Both the position numbers and the translations under genes were made by a program. From Nemopilema nomurai (Eukaryota > Cnidaria > Scyphozoa > Rhizostomeae > Rhizostomatidae), in assembly GCA_003864495.1 (NCBI GenBank), contig ML133433.1:520722-584721 (forward strand): a DNA stretch of 64,000 bases. The letters run 5' to 3'. Of the stretch, positions 15,101 to 26,268 are shown piece by piece. The notes below the pieces were generated by a model. It was not told the DNA's origin. It saw only the letters and a list, made by a program, of their open reading frames with translations, and searched no databases. The stretch's first letter is position 1; each line of letters opens with the position of its first letter.

Positions 15101-18100
15101 TAAGGATGTCGAAGATAAGGGCATCGAAATTGGCGAGACAGCCCAGAAGACTGAAGAGGTGCAGGCGACGTTGGATGAACTTTTGTCGCAGTTTCAGTTT
15201 TACAAAGAAACGTGCAAGGCGCTGCCATCCATTCCAGTGAAGGAGGAATTGATAAGGGAGCAAATAAAGGAACATGAACAGTACCAATTTGAAGTAGCAG
15301 AACATCTTGAACCCGTGGAGCGCATCGAGGCTGCCGTAAAAGAAATTGAAAAAGGAGACCCCGATTCACAGATTGCAAAGTCTCTGTCTGGGAAAACGAA
15401 GAAGCTTCTAAGTACAGTTGCTTTTGTGAAAGAGACAACTGATGATAGAAGAAAGGCACTGGATGAGGGGCTTGATGCTTGTCAAAAATTTTGGCCAGGT
15501 CTGGACCAACTCAAAAGCACACTAATGGATGTTCAGCACAAAATAGAATCGCAAGACGAGCCACATTGCCAGCCACAAGCCATTGAAAAGCTTCAAGCAG
15601 AGCACGATGCATTGCGGGACGAGCTGGACAGCAATGAAGAAGTGATCAACACCCTTTGCTTGGTGAGTCCTATTCTGGTGGCGAAGGCAAGTCAAAGTGA
15701 CAAACTGGATGTACACAAACAGCTATCCGAAGTAACCGATCGTTGGGATGCCCTTGAAAGCAGTTGGTCTAAGCGCAAAACTGCGCTAGAAAATGTCCGC
15801 CATTTAGCTGAGCAGTACGAGGAAAGTGTCAAAGCTTTGGACGCGTGGTTAACGAAGTCAGAAAGAGAGCTGGACACGAAATCACCTGTGGGAACAGAAG
15901 TTGGCGTGGTGAAGAAGCAGTTGACTGAGAACAGGGATTTCTACAAAGATTTAGTAGCACGGCAAATTGACATCACTCAATTGAGTCAGAAAGCAGCTGC
16001 TTTGATTGAACGCATAGACCACGAGGATAGCGATTACATTCAGGATCAAGTTGATGACGTCAAAGCCAGGTGGGACAAACTTCAATCGAAAGTAAACGAA
16101 AGACAGTCCTTGTTAGAGGAGACTCTCTACCGCCTCGGTCAATTTTCAGTTGTAATGGAAGAAATAATCACGTGGATAAAGCAGACAATCGCGGTCCTGA
16201 GCAAGAAGAAAGCTCCATTGCTTAGAGATAAGAAAACAATTGAAGTTGAGCTTGAAAAGCTGAAGGTAATTTCAAGTATTGCTTATAATCATTTTTTTGC
16301 TAGAATTATTGACATCTTTTGTAAAGAGTTGAAATTCGGAAGGGATCTTGTATGCCATTTTCGTGTTTGGTGTAGCTTTCTTTGGGAGTTGAAATTTCTG
16401 TATGTCCGGGGCATTTAAAACGGCTTCGACGTAGCATAAAAGAAAGCCATTGCTCTTTTCAAGGTTATTGGAAATGACATTACCGCGCATGAGTCACCAG
16501 TCATCAAGTGCAAGGACTCAGCAAAAGGCCTTCAACAATCGACAGCGAACTCAAATGAGAGGAAAGTGCTGGAAGATAAAATCAAGAACCTTGATGCTGG
16601 TTGGGAAGAAATTCAGACTCTGTACTCTGCATATAAAAAGGAACTGGACAACGCTTTTGACGATTCACACCTGTTCCAAGAGCAGACCAGAGATCTCTTG
16701 CAGTGGCTATCGAAGGAGAGCACCAACTTGAAGAAGAAGAAACCCACTTGTGGAAAGTCGGATAAGGCCAAAGAACAGCTTGAAAGCCACAAAGACTTCG
16801 CAAAAGCCTGTGAGGAGCAAGCAACAGTTTACACCTACATCGAAGAAACTTTGACAAGCATTATCAAGTCCAGTGACTTATCCAGTTCACGTCCTTTGGA
16901 AAACACTTTGGGCGAGCTCTCTTCTTTGTGGAAAGAGGTCACGATGTTGTCAGAAAAGAAGATGGAACGACTTGAAACGGCGTTCAAGTTGGCCGAAAGA
17001 TTTGAAAGTTTCGTGACAGAAATGGAATTTTGGCTCACAAGAATCGAAGGGTCCGTCTCATTGTTCGAAGTTGTTAGCACTATCTTGGAGAACATTGAAA
17101 AGCAAAAGACGCAATTTAGGGTAAGCATCCAGTTTCATTTGACAGTTTTCAAAAACCTAAAATTAAATGAGATACCCCTCTGCTTTGTTTTTGAACAAGG
17201 GATGGTGTCTTGGATTTAAACTTTTCACCTCTTCTATATTCCAGGAGTTCCAGGAGGAAGTGGAAGAGCATCGCACTATTTTCAAGCAGATGAGAGAGGT
17301 TGGGCACAAAATAACAGAAAGCTGTAATGCAGAAGAAGTGCAGGAAGTGAATGAAGATATTCAGAAAATTGAGGAAAGGTGGAAAGAGCTTAATTTAGTT
17401 GCAAAGAAAAGAAAGGATGCGATCGAGGAGCACTTTGAGCTTGCGTCGCAATTCTTTGACGGTGCTGCGAAGCTGTTGGCAAGTTTTGATGACATCACTG
17501 TGCGAATAAAGTCAGACCAGACAATCGGAAAGGACAAATCGATGGTCAGAGCTCAAATAAGAAAACACAAGGTTGATTTTGGTTCTTTGGATTAGTTTAT
17601 CAGACCCTGGCGATTCGTTTTTCGCTCGTTGGATTTGCTTTTCAAATTCATTCGGCACGCTCATCGTACTCAAATTCAATTAGATTTAACCAAGTTGCTT
17701 TCTTTTACAAAGACAGTCTTTTTCAACACAGGACTCACAGCACATGATTGGAGCACTTCAAGCAAGATTGAATGCTGTTGTTAAAACTGGGATGAATTTA
17801 GTGGAGAAGAGCGATCCTGGAGATGGATCAATCATAGAGGACAAAATTTCTGAACTGAGAACGCAGTGGGATGAGATTTGTGCTTTATCGGTAGAAAGGT
17901 ACTACCACACCTTCCTTTCACCATCTCTGTTACTTGCACATTTTCGTTTCCACCATTTGCCTTACTACCACATCTCCCTTCGTTTCCACCATTTCTGTTA
18001 CTTCTTCATCTTACTTTATTTTCACCATTCACTTCAACGAGAAAGCCGCTTTCATTTGGTGCGTGCCATTACACAGAGATCGTAAGCATGCAGATCTTGC

Positions 18101-21100
18101 TGACTCCCCATCCATTTATGCTTCCTTGCGAGAGCTTTCTTGAGATAGTTTCCTTGCGACAGTTTCCTTGCGACAGCTTTTTTGTGACAGTTCCCTTGCG
18201 ACAGTTCCCTTGCGACAACTTTTTGTGACAGTTTTCTTGCGAGAGCTTTCTTGTGACAGTTTCCTTGCGACAGTTCCATTGCGACAGCTTTCTTGTGATA
18301 GTTTCCTTGCGACAGCTTTCTTGTGACAGTTTCCTTGCGAGAGTTTCCTTGCGACAGTTCCATTGCGACAACTTTCTCGTGACAGTTTCCTTGCAACAGC
18401 TTTCTTGTGACAGTTTCCTTGCGAAAGCTTTCTTGTGACAGTTTCCTTGCGACAGTTTCCTTGCGACAACTTTCTTGTGACAGTTTTTTCGTTGTGCCAA
18501 TGATTGTTCGCTCTGTGACAATGTTTTCTTCCAACAGGCAAAGGCAGTTGGAGGATGCACTGCTTTTCCATGGCCTCTTTCACGATGCGATCGAAGCCCT
18601 TGTTGACTGGCTCAATTCTGTCGAGCCTGGTTTGTCTACAGAAACGGCGGTTATGGGCGACGTGGAGACGGTCAAGCTTCTTATCCATCACCACAAGGTA
18701 ACTAACTGATCGGTGCCCGGCCTCGGCTCAGTACCTGGCCTCGCATCCTTGTATTTCGGAATAATCCAATTGGCAAGGACAGCTGATGTGCATGCCGATC
18801 TTTTCAAACAAAGCTGACACGGGAGCGAATTGAACACGGACTTTTTTAGTGATGTTTTTTATCCGACAACAATTTCAGAACAATCAAACATGTTGAAGTT
18901 GCTTTGTCCTTAATTATCTGTCATTTATTTACCTTAATTGATTTTCAGATTTTGCTGAAAATGAATGAACGAGTCTTATCTGTTATAAATGGCTGGTACA
19001 AAATCAGTACTTCTGCACAAGAACTTTTAGATCATTATTGAATTAAGTTTCTTTAAAGAATCAATTGTTCCATTATCCATAGATATTCCAAAGAGAACTC
19101 GGAAGTCGCCAACGAAACTTCGATAAGATAATGAAAACAGGGGATACAATGATTGCGGAGCGGCATGTCGAGGACCCTGAAGCTTTGCAGAAAGATATCT
19201 ACGACCTCAAGTTACGGTGGGAGGCGTTGTGTACAATGTCTGTGACAAAGCAAGAAAGACTCATGAATTCTCTTGTTCTTGCCAAAGAAATGCAGTCTGG
19301 TAGTCAGGCACTGGTCAGAAGAATTATCGAGCTCGAAGACCTTCTCAAAAAACAGGGGCCAATTTCAGACGAAATATCTATTCTGCGAAATCAAATTGAT
19401 GACTTCCAGGTAATATTTGTTGAATTTTCTCTGCAATGTGAATCGTAGATCATAGCGTATGTAGTTTCTTCTTGAGATGTTGCTTATCCGAAGAGTGTTG
19501 TTTTTAGAGGCAGAGACTTAACTCCCAGTTTCTCTTGTTATGCAGGCCTTCAAAAAGGAGCTTGACGTAGAGGAAGGTAACCTTAGAGCGATACTGAAGA
19601 AAAGCGAGGTGATTTTGCGATTCTGCCACCCAAGTTCTTTGCAGACAATTCGAAATCAAATTGCGTTCTTGAAGAGAAGGTGGACCGACGTTGCCGGGTG
19701 GGCAAAGCAAAGGGACACGAGGTTAAAGGAAGGCTTGGACAAGCTGCTAATGGAGCAAAAGCTGGTCGAAGGTCTCACCAGCTGGATCATCGAGAAAGAA
19801 ACAACCATAATTGACCGGGAGAAAATTCCCTTGCCGGACGATTATGACGTTGTTCATGCTTTGCTGGAGGAGCATAAGCTGCTGCAAGAGGAGTCAACAG
19901 GGAAGCAGAGCGATTATGACCAAGTGACGAAGTATGCCAAGAAAAGAATTGGCCAAGAAAGAAAGCGAGCCACCAGGACTCCGAGTAGAGGGCGCGAAGG
20001 CTCCTTCGTGAAGGAGTACTTGAACCCGGCAGTTACCCAGCTAGCCAAAAGATGGCAGAATCTCTGGTTGCTTGTCATGGACAGGCTGATCAGGTTGCAA
20101 GCGAAGCTCGATGAAATTCGAATCCAGAAGGCATCTGCTGAGTTCAATTGGGAAGACTGGAGGGAAAGGTTCAAGACCTGGTTGCGCGAATCGAAGTCAA
20201 GAGTGTCTGACCTCTGGCGAAAGAAGGACCTGGACAGAGACAACAAACTCAGTCGCGAAGAGTTCGTTGAGGCTATTATTGAGACGACGTATGTGACGGA
20301 ACGTTGGGAAATTGAATTGGTCTTTAACATGTTGGAGGTTCATTCGCTGATCAGTTACAAAGACTTCGTTGACAGCCTAAAGAACAGAGCACCAAAGAAG
20401 CGAGATCAGCCGAAAACGGACGCCGAGCGCATAAGCTATGAGATTGAAGCCGAAATGGAGAAGTGTCTCTGTTTGCGCAGGTACCAGATAACTAAGATTT
20501 CTGAAGGAAAGTACTACTTTGGAGAGTCACAGAAACTAAGGCTAGTGAGATTTATGAGAACAAGCGTAATGGTACGCGTTGGTGGTGGCTGGGACACACT
20601 GCATGGGTACTTGTTGAAGAATGACCCCTGCCGTGCTGAAGGAAAGACAAATTATGAATTGAGAGAAGCAATGCTCATTCCTGGAGGTGGGTCCATGCAG
20701 GCTTTCAAATTCAAGCGACCGGGTATTTCACGGGAAAGCTCAGGTCTGAAACCTAGAATGCCGTCGAGGGAACCGTCTGGTGAAATTCGTAGGTCCGGGA
20801 TTCCGAGAAGACAAAAGTCAGATTTGGAACGTGACCAAAAGAGGATTCCTGCCTTTTCTGCCACAGACTACAGCAGGGTTAGGAGCAGTGGATATGGGTT
20901 GTCGCCAGCTGTAAAGAGGAGGCCCCCATCCCAAGGAGAGGACAGCAAGCCTCGGCTGCGCAGATCGGGCAGCGGACTGTCGAGTGGAAGCAGAGACTCG
21001 CAAGACGATGTCGATGCGCCGAGGCTGACGCGCGAGCGCTCTGGAGACGTCTTCTCTCGTTTGTATGGATCCGGCGGGAGGTCCGTGAAGGAAGTGAAGC

Positions 21101-21468
21101 CCAGGACACCCACCACTCCCTCGGGCGCTGCAGGGGTTAAACCTAGAATTCGGCTGTCAGTTGAAAAGAAGGAAGGACAGAGAGAAGGACAGAGAGAAGG
21201 ACAGAGAGAAGGACAGAGAGAAGGACAGAGAGAAGGACAGAGAGAAGGACAGAGAGAAGGACAGCCAGCGTCCAAGGCTCCAGCCAGCCCCACCACGAAG
21301 CCGGCAGTGGGTGGTGTATTTGCGAGGTTGACGTCGACAGGGACAGCGACGAAGAAAGCAATTGCAGAGAGCATAGCTGACAAGGCCAAGCAGACACCCA
21401 CGAGACGGCCGCTCAGCAAGGAGCAGAAGCGAGAAGGGGGCTGGAGGTCGGTCCGCTCAAAGAAGTGA
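159..21468 (+). CDS. Spectraplakin (MACF1/dystonin/Shot-like), 3' part of gene, 5' end outside window
   Basis: Giant cytolinker that in known animals joins actin to microtubules. Exons read in one continuous frame: 159-482, 676-984, 1318-1650, 1994-2323, 2501-2824, 3085-3411, 3605-3937, 7211-7540, 7788-8126, 8251-8550, 8998-9330, 9823-10185, 10419-16265, 16443-17120, 17245-17571, 17732-17898, 18538-18697, 19083-19409, 19546-21468. All junctions are GT-AG; all are phase 0 except 17898/18538 (phase 2). The sum is about 4,457 residues. The protein is almost entirely charged, helical, heptad-rich spectrin-repeat sequence, with exons of 300-363 bp each holding about one repeat. Spectrin repeats followed by EF-hand, GAS2 domain and a basic Ser-rich tail are diagnostic of spectraplakins; nesprins and spectrins lack GAS2. 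The calponin-homology and plakin domains expected in the family must lie upstream. Which vertebrate paralogue it matches cannot be said; most invertebrates have one gene. Confidence 0.93.
1038..1275 (+). repeat. Intronic 23-bp minisatellite
   Basis: About ten imperfect copies of a unit resembling tttgatattacatttgttcc plus three more bases, in the intron after exon 676-984. It starts about 50 bp downstream of the donor. Copies vary at several sites. Confidence 0.85.
1666..1817 (+). repeat. Intronic 16-bp minisatellite
   Basis: About 9.5 copies of cttgcaaacgtcggct, nearly identical (one T variant), beginning 15 bp after the donor of exon 1318-1650. The homogeneity suggests recent expansion. 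The unit has no stop codon in several frames, so it produces spurious open frames on both strands. Confidence 0.93.
3938..7210 (+). other. Longest spectraplakin intron (3.27 kb), no gene seen
   Basis: This intron lies between the repeat exons ending at 3937 and starting at 7211. I see no coding exon matching the flanking spectrin-repeat style and no recognisable mobile element. Near its 3' end (7034-7100) is a 12-bp tandem repeat, aatttatgcggt, in about six copies with an a/g variant. Short open frames here look like chance. Confidence 0.6.
7034..7100 (+). repeat. 12-bp tandem repeat in intron
   Basis: About five to six copies of aatttatgcggt; the later copies change the central a to g. It ends about 110 bp upstream of the exon starting at 7211. 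Confidence 0.85.
9663..9815 (+). repeat. Intronic 21-bp minisatellite next to a splice acceptor
   Basis: About seven copies of tgtttcatttgttcaattcaa with scattered changes. The array runs to within about 7 bp of the acceptor of exon 9823-10185, so its T-rich last copies serve as the polypyrimidine tract. Confidence 0.85.
10419..16265 (+). CDS. Giant 5.85-kb spectrin-repeat exon of the spectraplakin
   Basis: A single uninterrupted exon of 5,847 bp (1,949 codons), entered through an acceptor ending ATTTTCAG and left at AAG|gtaatt, phase 0 at both ends. At about 109 residues per repeat it holds close to 18 spectrin repeats. Tryptophan-centred repeat starts such as ALSPWFSETEKKVQQL, DVLKWLDENEKRFSTL and EMNEWLDALEETLQEQ recur at roughly repeat spacing. 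Every upstream neighbour exon encodes one repeat and has phase-0 borders, so this block looks like the same layout with its internal introns removed. It forms part of the elongated rod between the plakin and microtubule-binding ends. Confidence 0.93.
18130..18489 (+). repeat. Intronic 14-bp minisatellite
   Basis: About 25 copies alternating between agtttccttgcgac and agctttcttgtgac types, in the phase-2 intron between 17898 and 18538. The minus strand reads open for more than 150 codons here only because the unit lacks stops. Confidence 0.9.
19546..21468 (+). CDS. Spectraplakin C-terminal exon: EF-hands, GAS2 domain, SxIP-type tail
   Basis: The last exon ends at a TGA stop (21466-21468). In order it holds about one and a half spectrin repeats, then an EF-hand with a canonical 12-residue loop DLDRDNKLSREE (20227-20262; Asp at 1, 3 and 5, Glu at 12). 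A second EF-hand position (about 20308-20385) reads VFNMLEVHSLISYKDF and has lost nearly all calcium ligands. Next is a GAS2 domain (about 20450-20670, containing CLCLRRYQI, RVGGGWDTLHGYLLKNDPC), which binds microtubules in this family. The Arg/Ser/Pro-rich tail contains RRSGIPRR (SGIP at 20794-20805), an SxIP motif in a basic setting of the kind that binds EB1 at microtubule plus ends. An in-frame run of GQRE repeats follows. Domain identity is firm; EB1 binding is inference. Confidence 0.92.
   Translation, partial: AFKKELDVEEGNLRAILKKSEVILRFCHPSSLQTIRNQIAFLKRRWTDVAGWAKQRDTRLKEGLDKLLMEQKLVEGLTSWIIEKETTIIDREKIPLPDDYDVVHALLEEHKLLQEESTGKQSDYDQVTKYAKKRIGQERKRATRTPSRGREGSFVKEYLNPAVTQLAKRWQNLWLLVMDRLIRLQAKLDEIRIQKASAEFNWEDWRERFKTWLRESKSRVSDLWRKKDLDRDNKLSREEFVEAIIETTYVTERWEIELVFNMLEVHSLISYKDFVDSLKNRAPKKRDQPKTDAERISYEIEAEMEKCLCLRRYQITKISEGKYYFGESQKLRLVRFMRTSVMVRVGGGWDTLHGYLLKNDPCRAEGKTNYELREAMLIPGGGSMQAFKFKRPGISRESSGLKPRMPSREPSGEIRRSGIPRRQKSDLERDQKRIPAFSATDYSRVRSSGYGLSPAVKRRPPSQGEDSKPRLRRSGSGLSSGSRDSQDDVDAPRLTRERSGDVFSRLYGSGGRSVKEVKPRTPTTPSGAAGVKPRIRLSVEKKEGQREGQREGQREGQREGQREGQREGQREGQPASKAPASPTTKPAVGGVFARLTSTGTATKKAIAESIADKAKQTPTRRPLSKEQKREGGWRSVRSKK
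21168..21263 (+). repeat. In-frame 12-bp tandem repeat coding (GQRE)n
   Basis: About eight near-perfect copies of ggacagagagaa lie inside the last spectraplakin exon. Because the unit is 12 bp the frame is kept, giving Gly-Gln-Arg-Glu repeats in the disordered basic tail. Copy number is likely to vary between alleles without frameshift. Confidence 0.9.
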
Positions 21469-22830
21469 CTTGCCACACACAAACAGGACAGGGTCAAATC
21501 ATGATCGCTCTTTAGTTACCCTTGTTTGAATCCTTTGCTCTTTTTGTTACTTTTGTCAGTTTAGTGGGGGTGCATATTTTGAAAATTGTAGCCACGAATC
21601 CTTGAATTTTGGCATGAATAATGATCAAATACTATTGTCGGTAGTTGTTCAATGACATCCGTCTTTTGGCCAACAACTGAGGCACTATCTTTTCGATAGC
21701 TGTAGACAAATGTTCTTTTAGATTTTAACCCTTTTGCTTTGCATTTAAATGAACCTGCCCAAGTGTCAAAATGGGAGAAATAATTTCAAAGAATGCGCGA
21801 TAAACTGGCATGGTGTTGGGAAGAGCTTACACTATAGCCAGGGCATTTTCATTTGGATTTTCATACTTTTATAGTAATATTAAAATTCACAACGAGTTAG
21901 AATTCCAGATTGTATTTTGTAGCGTAATAATTTTTGCGGAAGCCCATTCTACGAAGTCACAACACCAATCATGGCCATTGAACTAATTCTGCTCGCCTCG
22001 AACCAATACCGATAATTTCTCGCCTCGAATTGAAACAGCTCGCCTTTTGTGCTTAAGAAGCTGCCCATCAAGTTGAAATGACTGTCACCTTACCAATGGT
22101 AGCCTTGGCCATGAACGTTCAAATTTGGTGTCGTCACTGCCTTTTGCCGGTAGTCGGGGTTCCAACGATTCACTTCGCTATTTGTGTTTGAATTTTTATA
22201 GGTATATTGGATGTATTGCGTTATTTATATTGTAATGTGCAATTTCAGTAGACAGTTTTGCTAGTTTGTAGATAACATCAAGGTATCAAATGAATCATCG
22301 GAAAACATTGTCTTTGACTGTTCATCCTGGACGTTTCCTCGTAGACCAAACCGCGCCTTGGATGCCCACGAATCCCGTCATCACAAGACCTCAGGGGGCC
22401 AGAAAGAAATGTATGGTGGCGCGAACATTTTATTTTTGTCGATCGACTTTTTACCAACATAATCTGTGTTGCACTGGTAGCCTTTTTATTACAAATAGAC
22501 CCTGAAAAGATACATCATATTTATCCTCGTGTTTAGCTTCATCACTTCCGCATATGAATGGCTTTGAGCAGACTAGGGCTCACATTGCGATAAAATTGAA
22601 TGCGAAGGCAATGCGAAATTCCGTTCTATGCAATACCCTATTTGAAAACACTTAAGTCCAGCATGCCTACGCAGCGATTGCATTCTCATTCTTATCATTC
22701 ATTAGTGAACTTTTCGCACTGTTACAAGTGATTCTAAGCTATATACTACCGCTGGAACCTGACCTTGCATCAAGTAATTTATAGCAGTTGCACAGACAGA
22801 TAAATAAATAATAAAATACATGTTTTACCT
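21469..22830 (+). other. Likely spectraplakin 3' UTR with candidate poly(A) signals
   Basis: No coding signal follows the TGA stop. Two overlapping AATAAA hexamers occur at 22803-22808 and 22810-22815, giving a candidate 3' UTR of about 1.35 kb. Transcript ends cannot be fixed from sequence alone. Confidence 0.4.
22598..22697 (+). repeat. Dispersed repeat, copy A
   Basis: A stretch of about 100 bp containing gcgaaggcaatgcgaaattc and tatttgaaaacac recurs at 23771-23862 with small changes, including a 7-bp extra taccaat-like insertion in the second copy. Direct orientation; family not recognised. Confidence 0.75.
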
Positions 22831-23770
22831 CATGTTCTAGACATCTTAAGTTTTAAGCCATTGCTACCTTCAATGACAGTTGTTTAGCTTAATGATACAA
22901 TTATTTTAAAATTAATCAGGCAAGTTTTCATTCTTTCAAACATCCGATCAATTAATGATGAAATCCAGATCTCGGAGTTCACAATGTCGTAAACTTAAAT
23001 ATGTGTATAATTTCCAGAAGTTCAATTTCAGTTCTGTAAATTCTTCAATTCTTTATTGAATGAGAACACAACGTTACATTAACATTTGAAAACGTCTATT
23101 TTCCCGAGCTTTGAACACGTATGGGACTTCCGTGTAAACTGGCCTATTCGACCCAACTAACATGCACGGTGGCTTCCACATGCACGTAACGATGATACGC
23201 CTCATCATTTGTCACCCTCGGGATACGGTTTGGTAGCATGTGCCCCAATTGTCATACTTTTACTGAACACGTTGGATTCGAGTTTTCCAAAAGTTCCTGG
23301 TCATTCTATTGAGTATCGTGGGTTTTTATCCGACAGTTTGGTTCCACAGGCCTAGTTTCCAGTCTGTCAAATTGACTAAGTTTCTTCAAGTGAGCACAAA
23401 GGATTTGCACCGGAACAAGAATGGGGCCACTAGACCAGACTCTCTATTATTTTACATGTAAAGTGTGATTCTGGTACCCAGGGTAGGACTCTCCCATACG
23501 AGTGGCAACGCGTCTCAAGGTTTTCTTTCGTCTCAAATTTCTTTGCTTCGGCAGGCTCAGCAGGCCTTACGCGTTCCGCGTCTATTGACAACAATAGCGC
23601 GTTTCTTGGAAACCAAATTGTTTTCAAAGAAGTGGATTTTAGAATATAAAAACGGGAGCACAAGTCTAAACGAAACAGTCGGTCGGTGTATGAACTCATG
23701 AGGGGTCCTGGGTTACAACAGTTGAAGGTTGGTATTCTGTTAAACATGTTTTTATAGGAATGATGAAATT

Positions 23771-23862
23771 AAATGCGAAGGCAATGCGAAATTCCGTTCT
23801 ATGCAATACCAATACCCTATTTGAAAACACCAAAGTCCAGCATTGCGTGATTGCATTCTTAT
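23771..23862 (+). repeat. Dispersed repeat, copy B
   Basis: Second copy of the repeat at 22598-22697, in the same orientation. Neither copy has visible terminal inverted repeats. Confidence 0.75.
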
Positions 23863-24073
23863 CTTTAGTGCTGTCATGATGGCCGTACTTCTTAATTTTT
23901 CTGCCGCAGAAATAAATCTTGGAATAATCCCGAACTCCTCCAATCCTACTGACGTCTGTTGCAGAAAATTTTTGAAACCAACAAAAGGCAAACAAACCTT
24001 TACCATTTTATCTTAATTCATGTTTTTTGTGCTTGCAATAGTCTCAGTGGCGGCGCGTGAGTAATATGGTATA

Positions 24074-25164
24074 GTCAGGGCGCTACGGGGTCAAAATTAG
24101 GGGTACACTGGAAATTTTTGCGGGCAATTTAATTTTTGGTTTAAAACATACCATATACCTTGCACATGATAATTTTACCGGTTGGACACCGCCAAACTGC
24201 TTCAGTGGGTCATCCAATCAAAGTTTTGTCAACGCTTTTTAGGCCTATTTTCTTCCGAGGGCGCCATTTTGTTTTATATGTCAGACTTCTCGAGCAGGTT
24301 CTGACAAGTCTTATAGGAGCTCTTATTTCCAAGAAAAACGCTATTTAGTGATTTTCTGATATAAATGCAGAAAAGTTGCCTTCAAGGAAAATTTTGGGGA
24401 TTGAAAGGGTGAGGGGGCTAGTGCTAGTCTTCAATTTGCCCCCCCCCCCACCTTCCGTTCCACCAGAGCATCTGGTACATACGAGCAAAATATTTTTGAA
24501 AAAACATAAACTTCGTTATGATATGCCAAAGATATTTAGGGTTTGTTAAATTGTGTTAAATGCACCAAAAGAATTATTGCAATTTTCGTATTAAAAAATA
24601 GGGAAAACAATTATCCCCTACTCCAAGTCTTCAGTAAAACCCTTTTTCGTAAAAAATTCTGGTATAACCTTCTTTTTCCCTTGTGCCTTTATGATCAAGT
24701 TTTCTAGATTTCCTACCCCCTATTTCCCATTAAAAGAAGCTTTCAGAACGTTGAAAATACGGAAGTAACATCAGCTGAGAACATTGATACATGTCATATC
24801 TCTCGAGAACTCGTGCACTAGCCCCCTCACCCTTTCAACAGGTTCAATCCCCAAAATTTTCCTTGAAGGCAACTTTTCTGCATTTATATCAGAAAATCAC
24901 TAAATAGCGTTTTTCTTGGAAATAAGAGCGCCTATGAGACTTGTCAGAACGTGCTCGAGAAGTCTGACATATAAAACAAAATGGCGCCCTCGGAAGAAAA
25001 TAGGCCTAAAAAGCGTTGACAAAACTTTGATTGGATGACCCACTGAAGCAGTTTGGCGGTGTCCAACCGGTATAATTATCATGTGCAAGGTATAAGGTAT
25101 GTTTTAAACCAAAAATTAAATTGCCCGCAAAAATTTCCATTGTGAATCCCTGTAGCGCCCTGAC
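24074..25164. mobile_element. Foldback/MITE-type element with about 350-bp terminal inverted repeats, TA target site
   Basis: The left arm (24074 to about 24424, starting GTCAGGGCGCTAC) is repeated in inverse at about 24815-25164 (ending GTAGCGCCCTGAC). The arms are nearly identical over about 350 bp; the right arm has a 9-bp insertion near its inner end. A TA dinucleotide flanks both ends (24072-24073 and 25165-25166), as expected for Tc1/mariner-type targets. The roughly 390-bp centre has no transposase frame, so the element is non-autonomous. Matching 62-codon frames in the two arms are a by-product of the inverted repeat. Confidence 0.85.
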
Positions 25165-25849
25165 TAGTAAGTGTGGCGAATCAAAATATCAGGCAAACAT
25201 TCTCGTAACACTAAATGTTCGCGATGCCGTTCGTCAGTGAGTTGACTTAGGCCCACAGCTGGAAGTCAATACAAATTAGCAGGTTTATTCTCACCTGATT
25301 TGCTTCACATCTGTATACTAAAAACTCTCTCTCTGAAACCCTACAAGGACACTCTATTTGAAACCATACGACTTACACGGATGTCCTAGATTATGATGTT
25401 TATTTCACAATTAGAAGCTATGTTTCTAAAATGTTCTCGATCAATAATGATGCGATGATACGAAGTTCGTTAGAAGGTGAATTTCGTTGGATCCAAGGCA
25501 AGAAGTTTGTCATCAAAGTGAGTTGGACCCTTTCATATTGTGAAGGTGATAAATGGAGTTTATGAGATCCAATCCTTTACATGACAACAAATGTAAAATT
25601 GTGAATCACAGCAAAACAGTTTTACCGCAGGAGGAAGTCAATGAAGCCGGAGTTAAAGCAGGCCTACTATAATCACAAACGAAACGAAATACGGCGAAAT
25701 ACTGTGGTATATGAATGATATAGTGAAAAAACAGCAATAAAAGCCCAAATTATTTGACAGTATCAAATATAAACCTTTGCCAAAATATCCAAGTCTGTCA
25801 ACAGCATTTCATTGATTATCACTTTTGTCCAGCCTAAATTGCTATATAC

Positions 25850-26268
25850 GACTAAACTTTTTTTAAAGGCAGGAACGCAATTCTTTTGGGTGGATGGAAA
25901 AAGGTCTTGGGATTGTAGACCACACGAGGATTAACCGCTGAATAGCATAAATTTATGCCTTTCTTTATTTGGTTTTCAAATTTTAGAGAAACATTACCAA
26001 GCCAAGGTAATTTTAGAGCATATCGTAAAAGCCCCATGTGAACTAATGCTTTAATGATACCAATTTTCCTCTCTTTAGGGCTAGAGGAATTCCAGCGAAT
26101 ATATTGACCAGTAAATGTTGGTTTCCTATAGACACTGGTGAAAAAGAAATTGACCTCCTTTTGAACCGAAACATCCAGGAAATTCAATGAGTTATTTTGT
26201 TCCTTCTCTATAGCGAATTTTAGGGCTGGATGTAACGAGTTGAGTTTTTCATGAAAATAGTGAGATGA
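25850..26268 (-). mobile_element. Penelope-like retroelement fragment: end of reverse transcriptase and linker
   Basis: The minus strand encodes the late reverse-transcriptase region of a Penelope-like element, with recognisable blocks LNSLHPALKFAIEKEQN, LNFLDVSV, SVYRKPTFTGQYIRWNS and a closing NPKTFFHPPK linker. The GIY-YIG endonuclease that should follow is missing and the frame stops near 25850. The catalytic YADD region upstream is also absent. This is a truncated, dead copy; a related element's endonuclease piece lies at 39751-40125. Confidence 0.82.

Noticed and set aside
20868..21497. Minus-strand frame of 209 codons
   Set aside because: Antisense shadow of the GC-richer spectraplakin tail and its 12-bp repeat.
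24160..25088. A pair of matching 62-codon frames on opposite strands as a gene pair
   Set aside because: They sit at mirror positions in the inverted arms of the foldback element.
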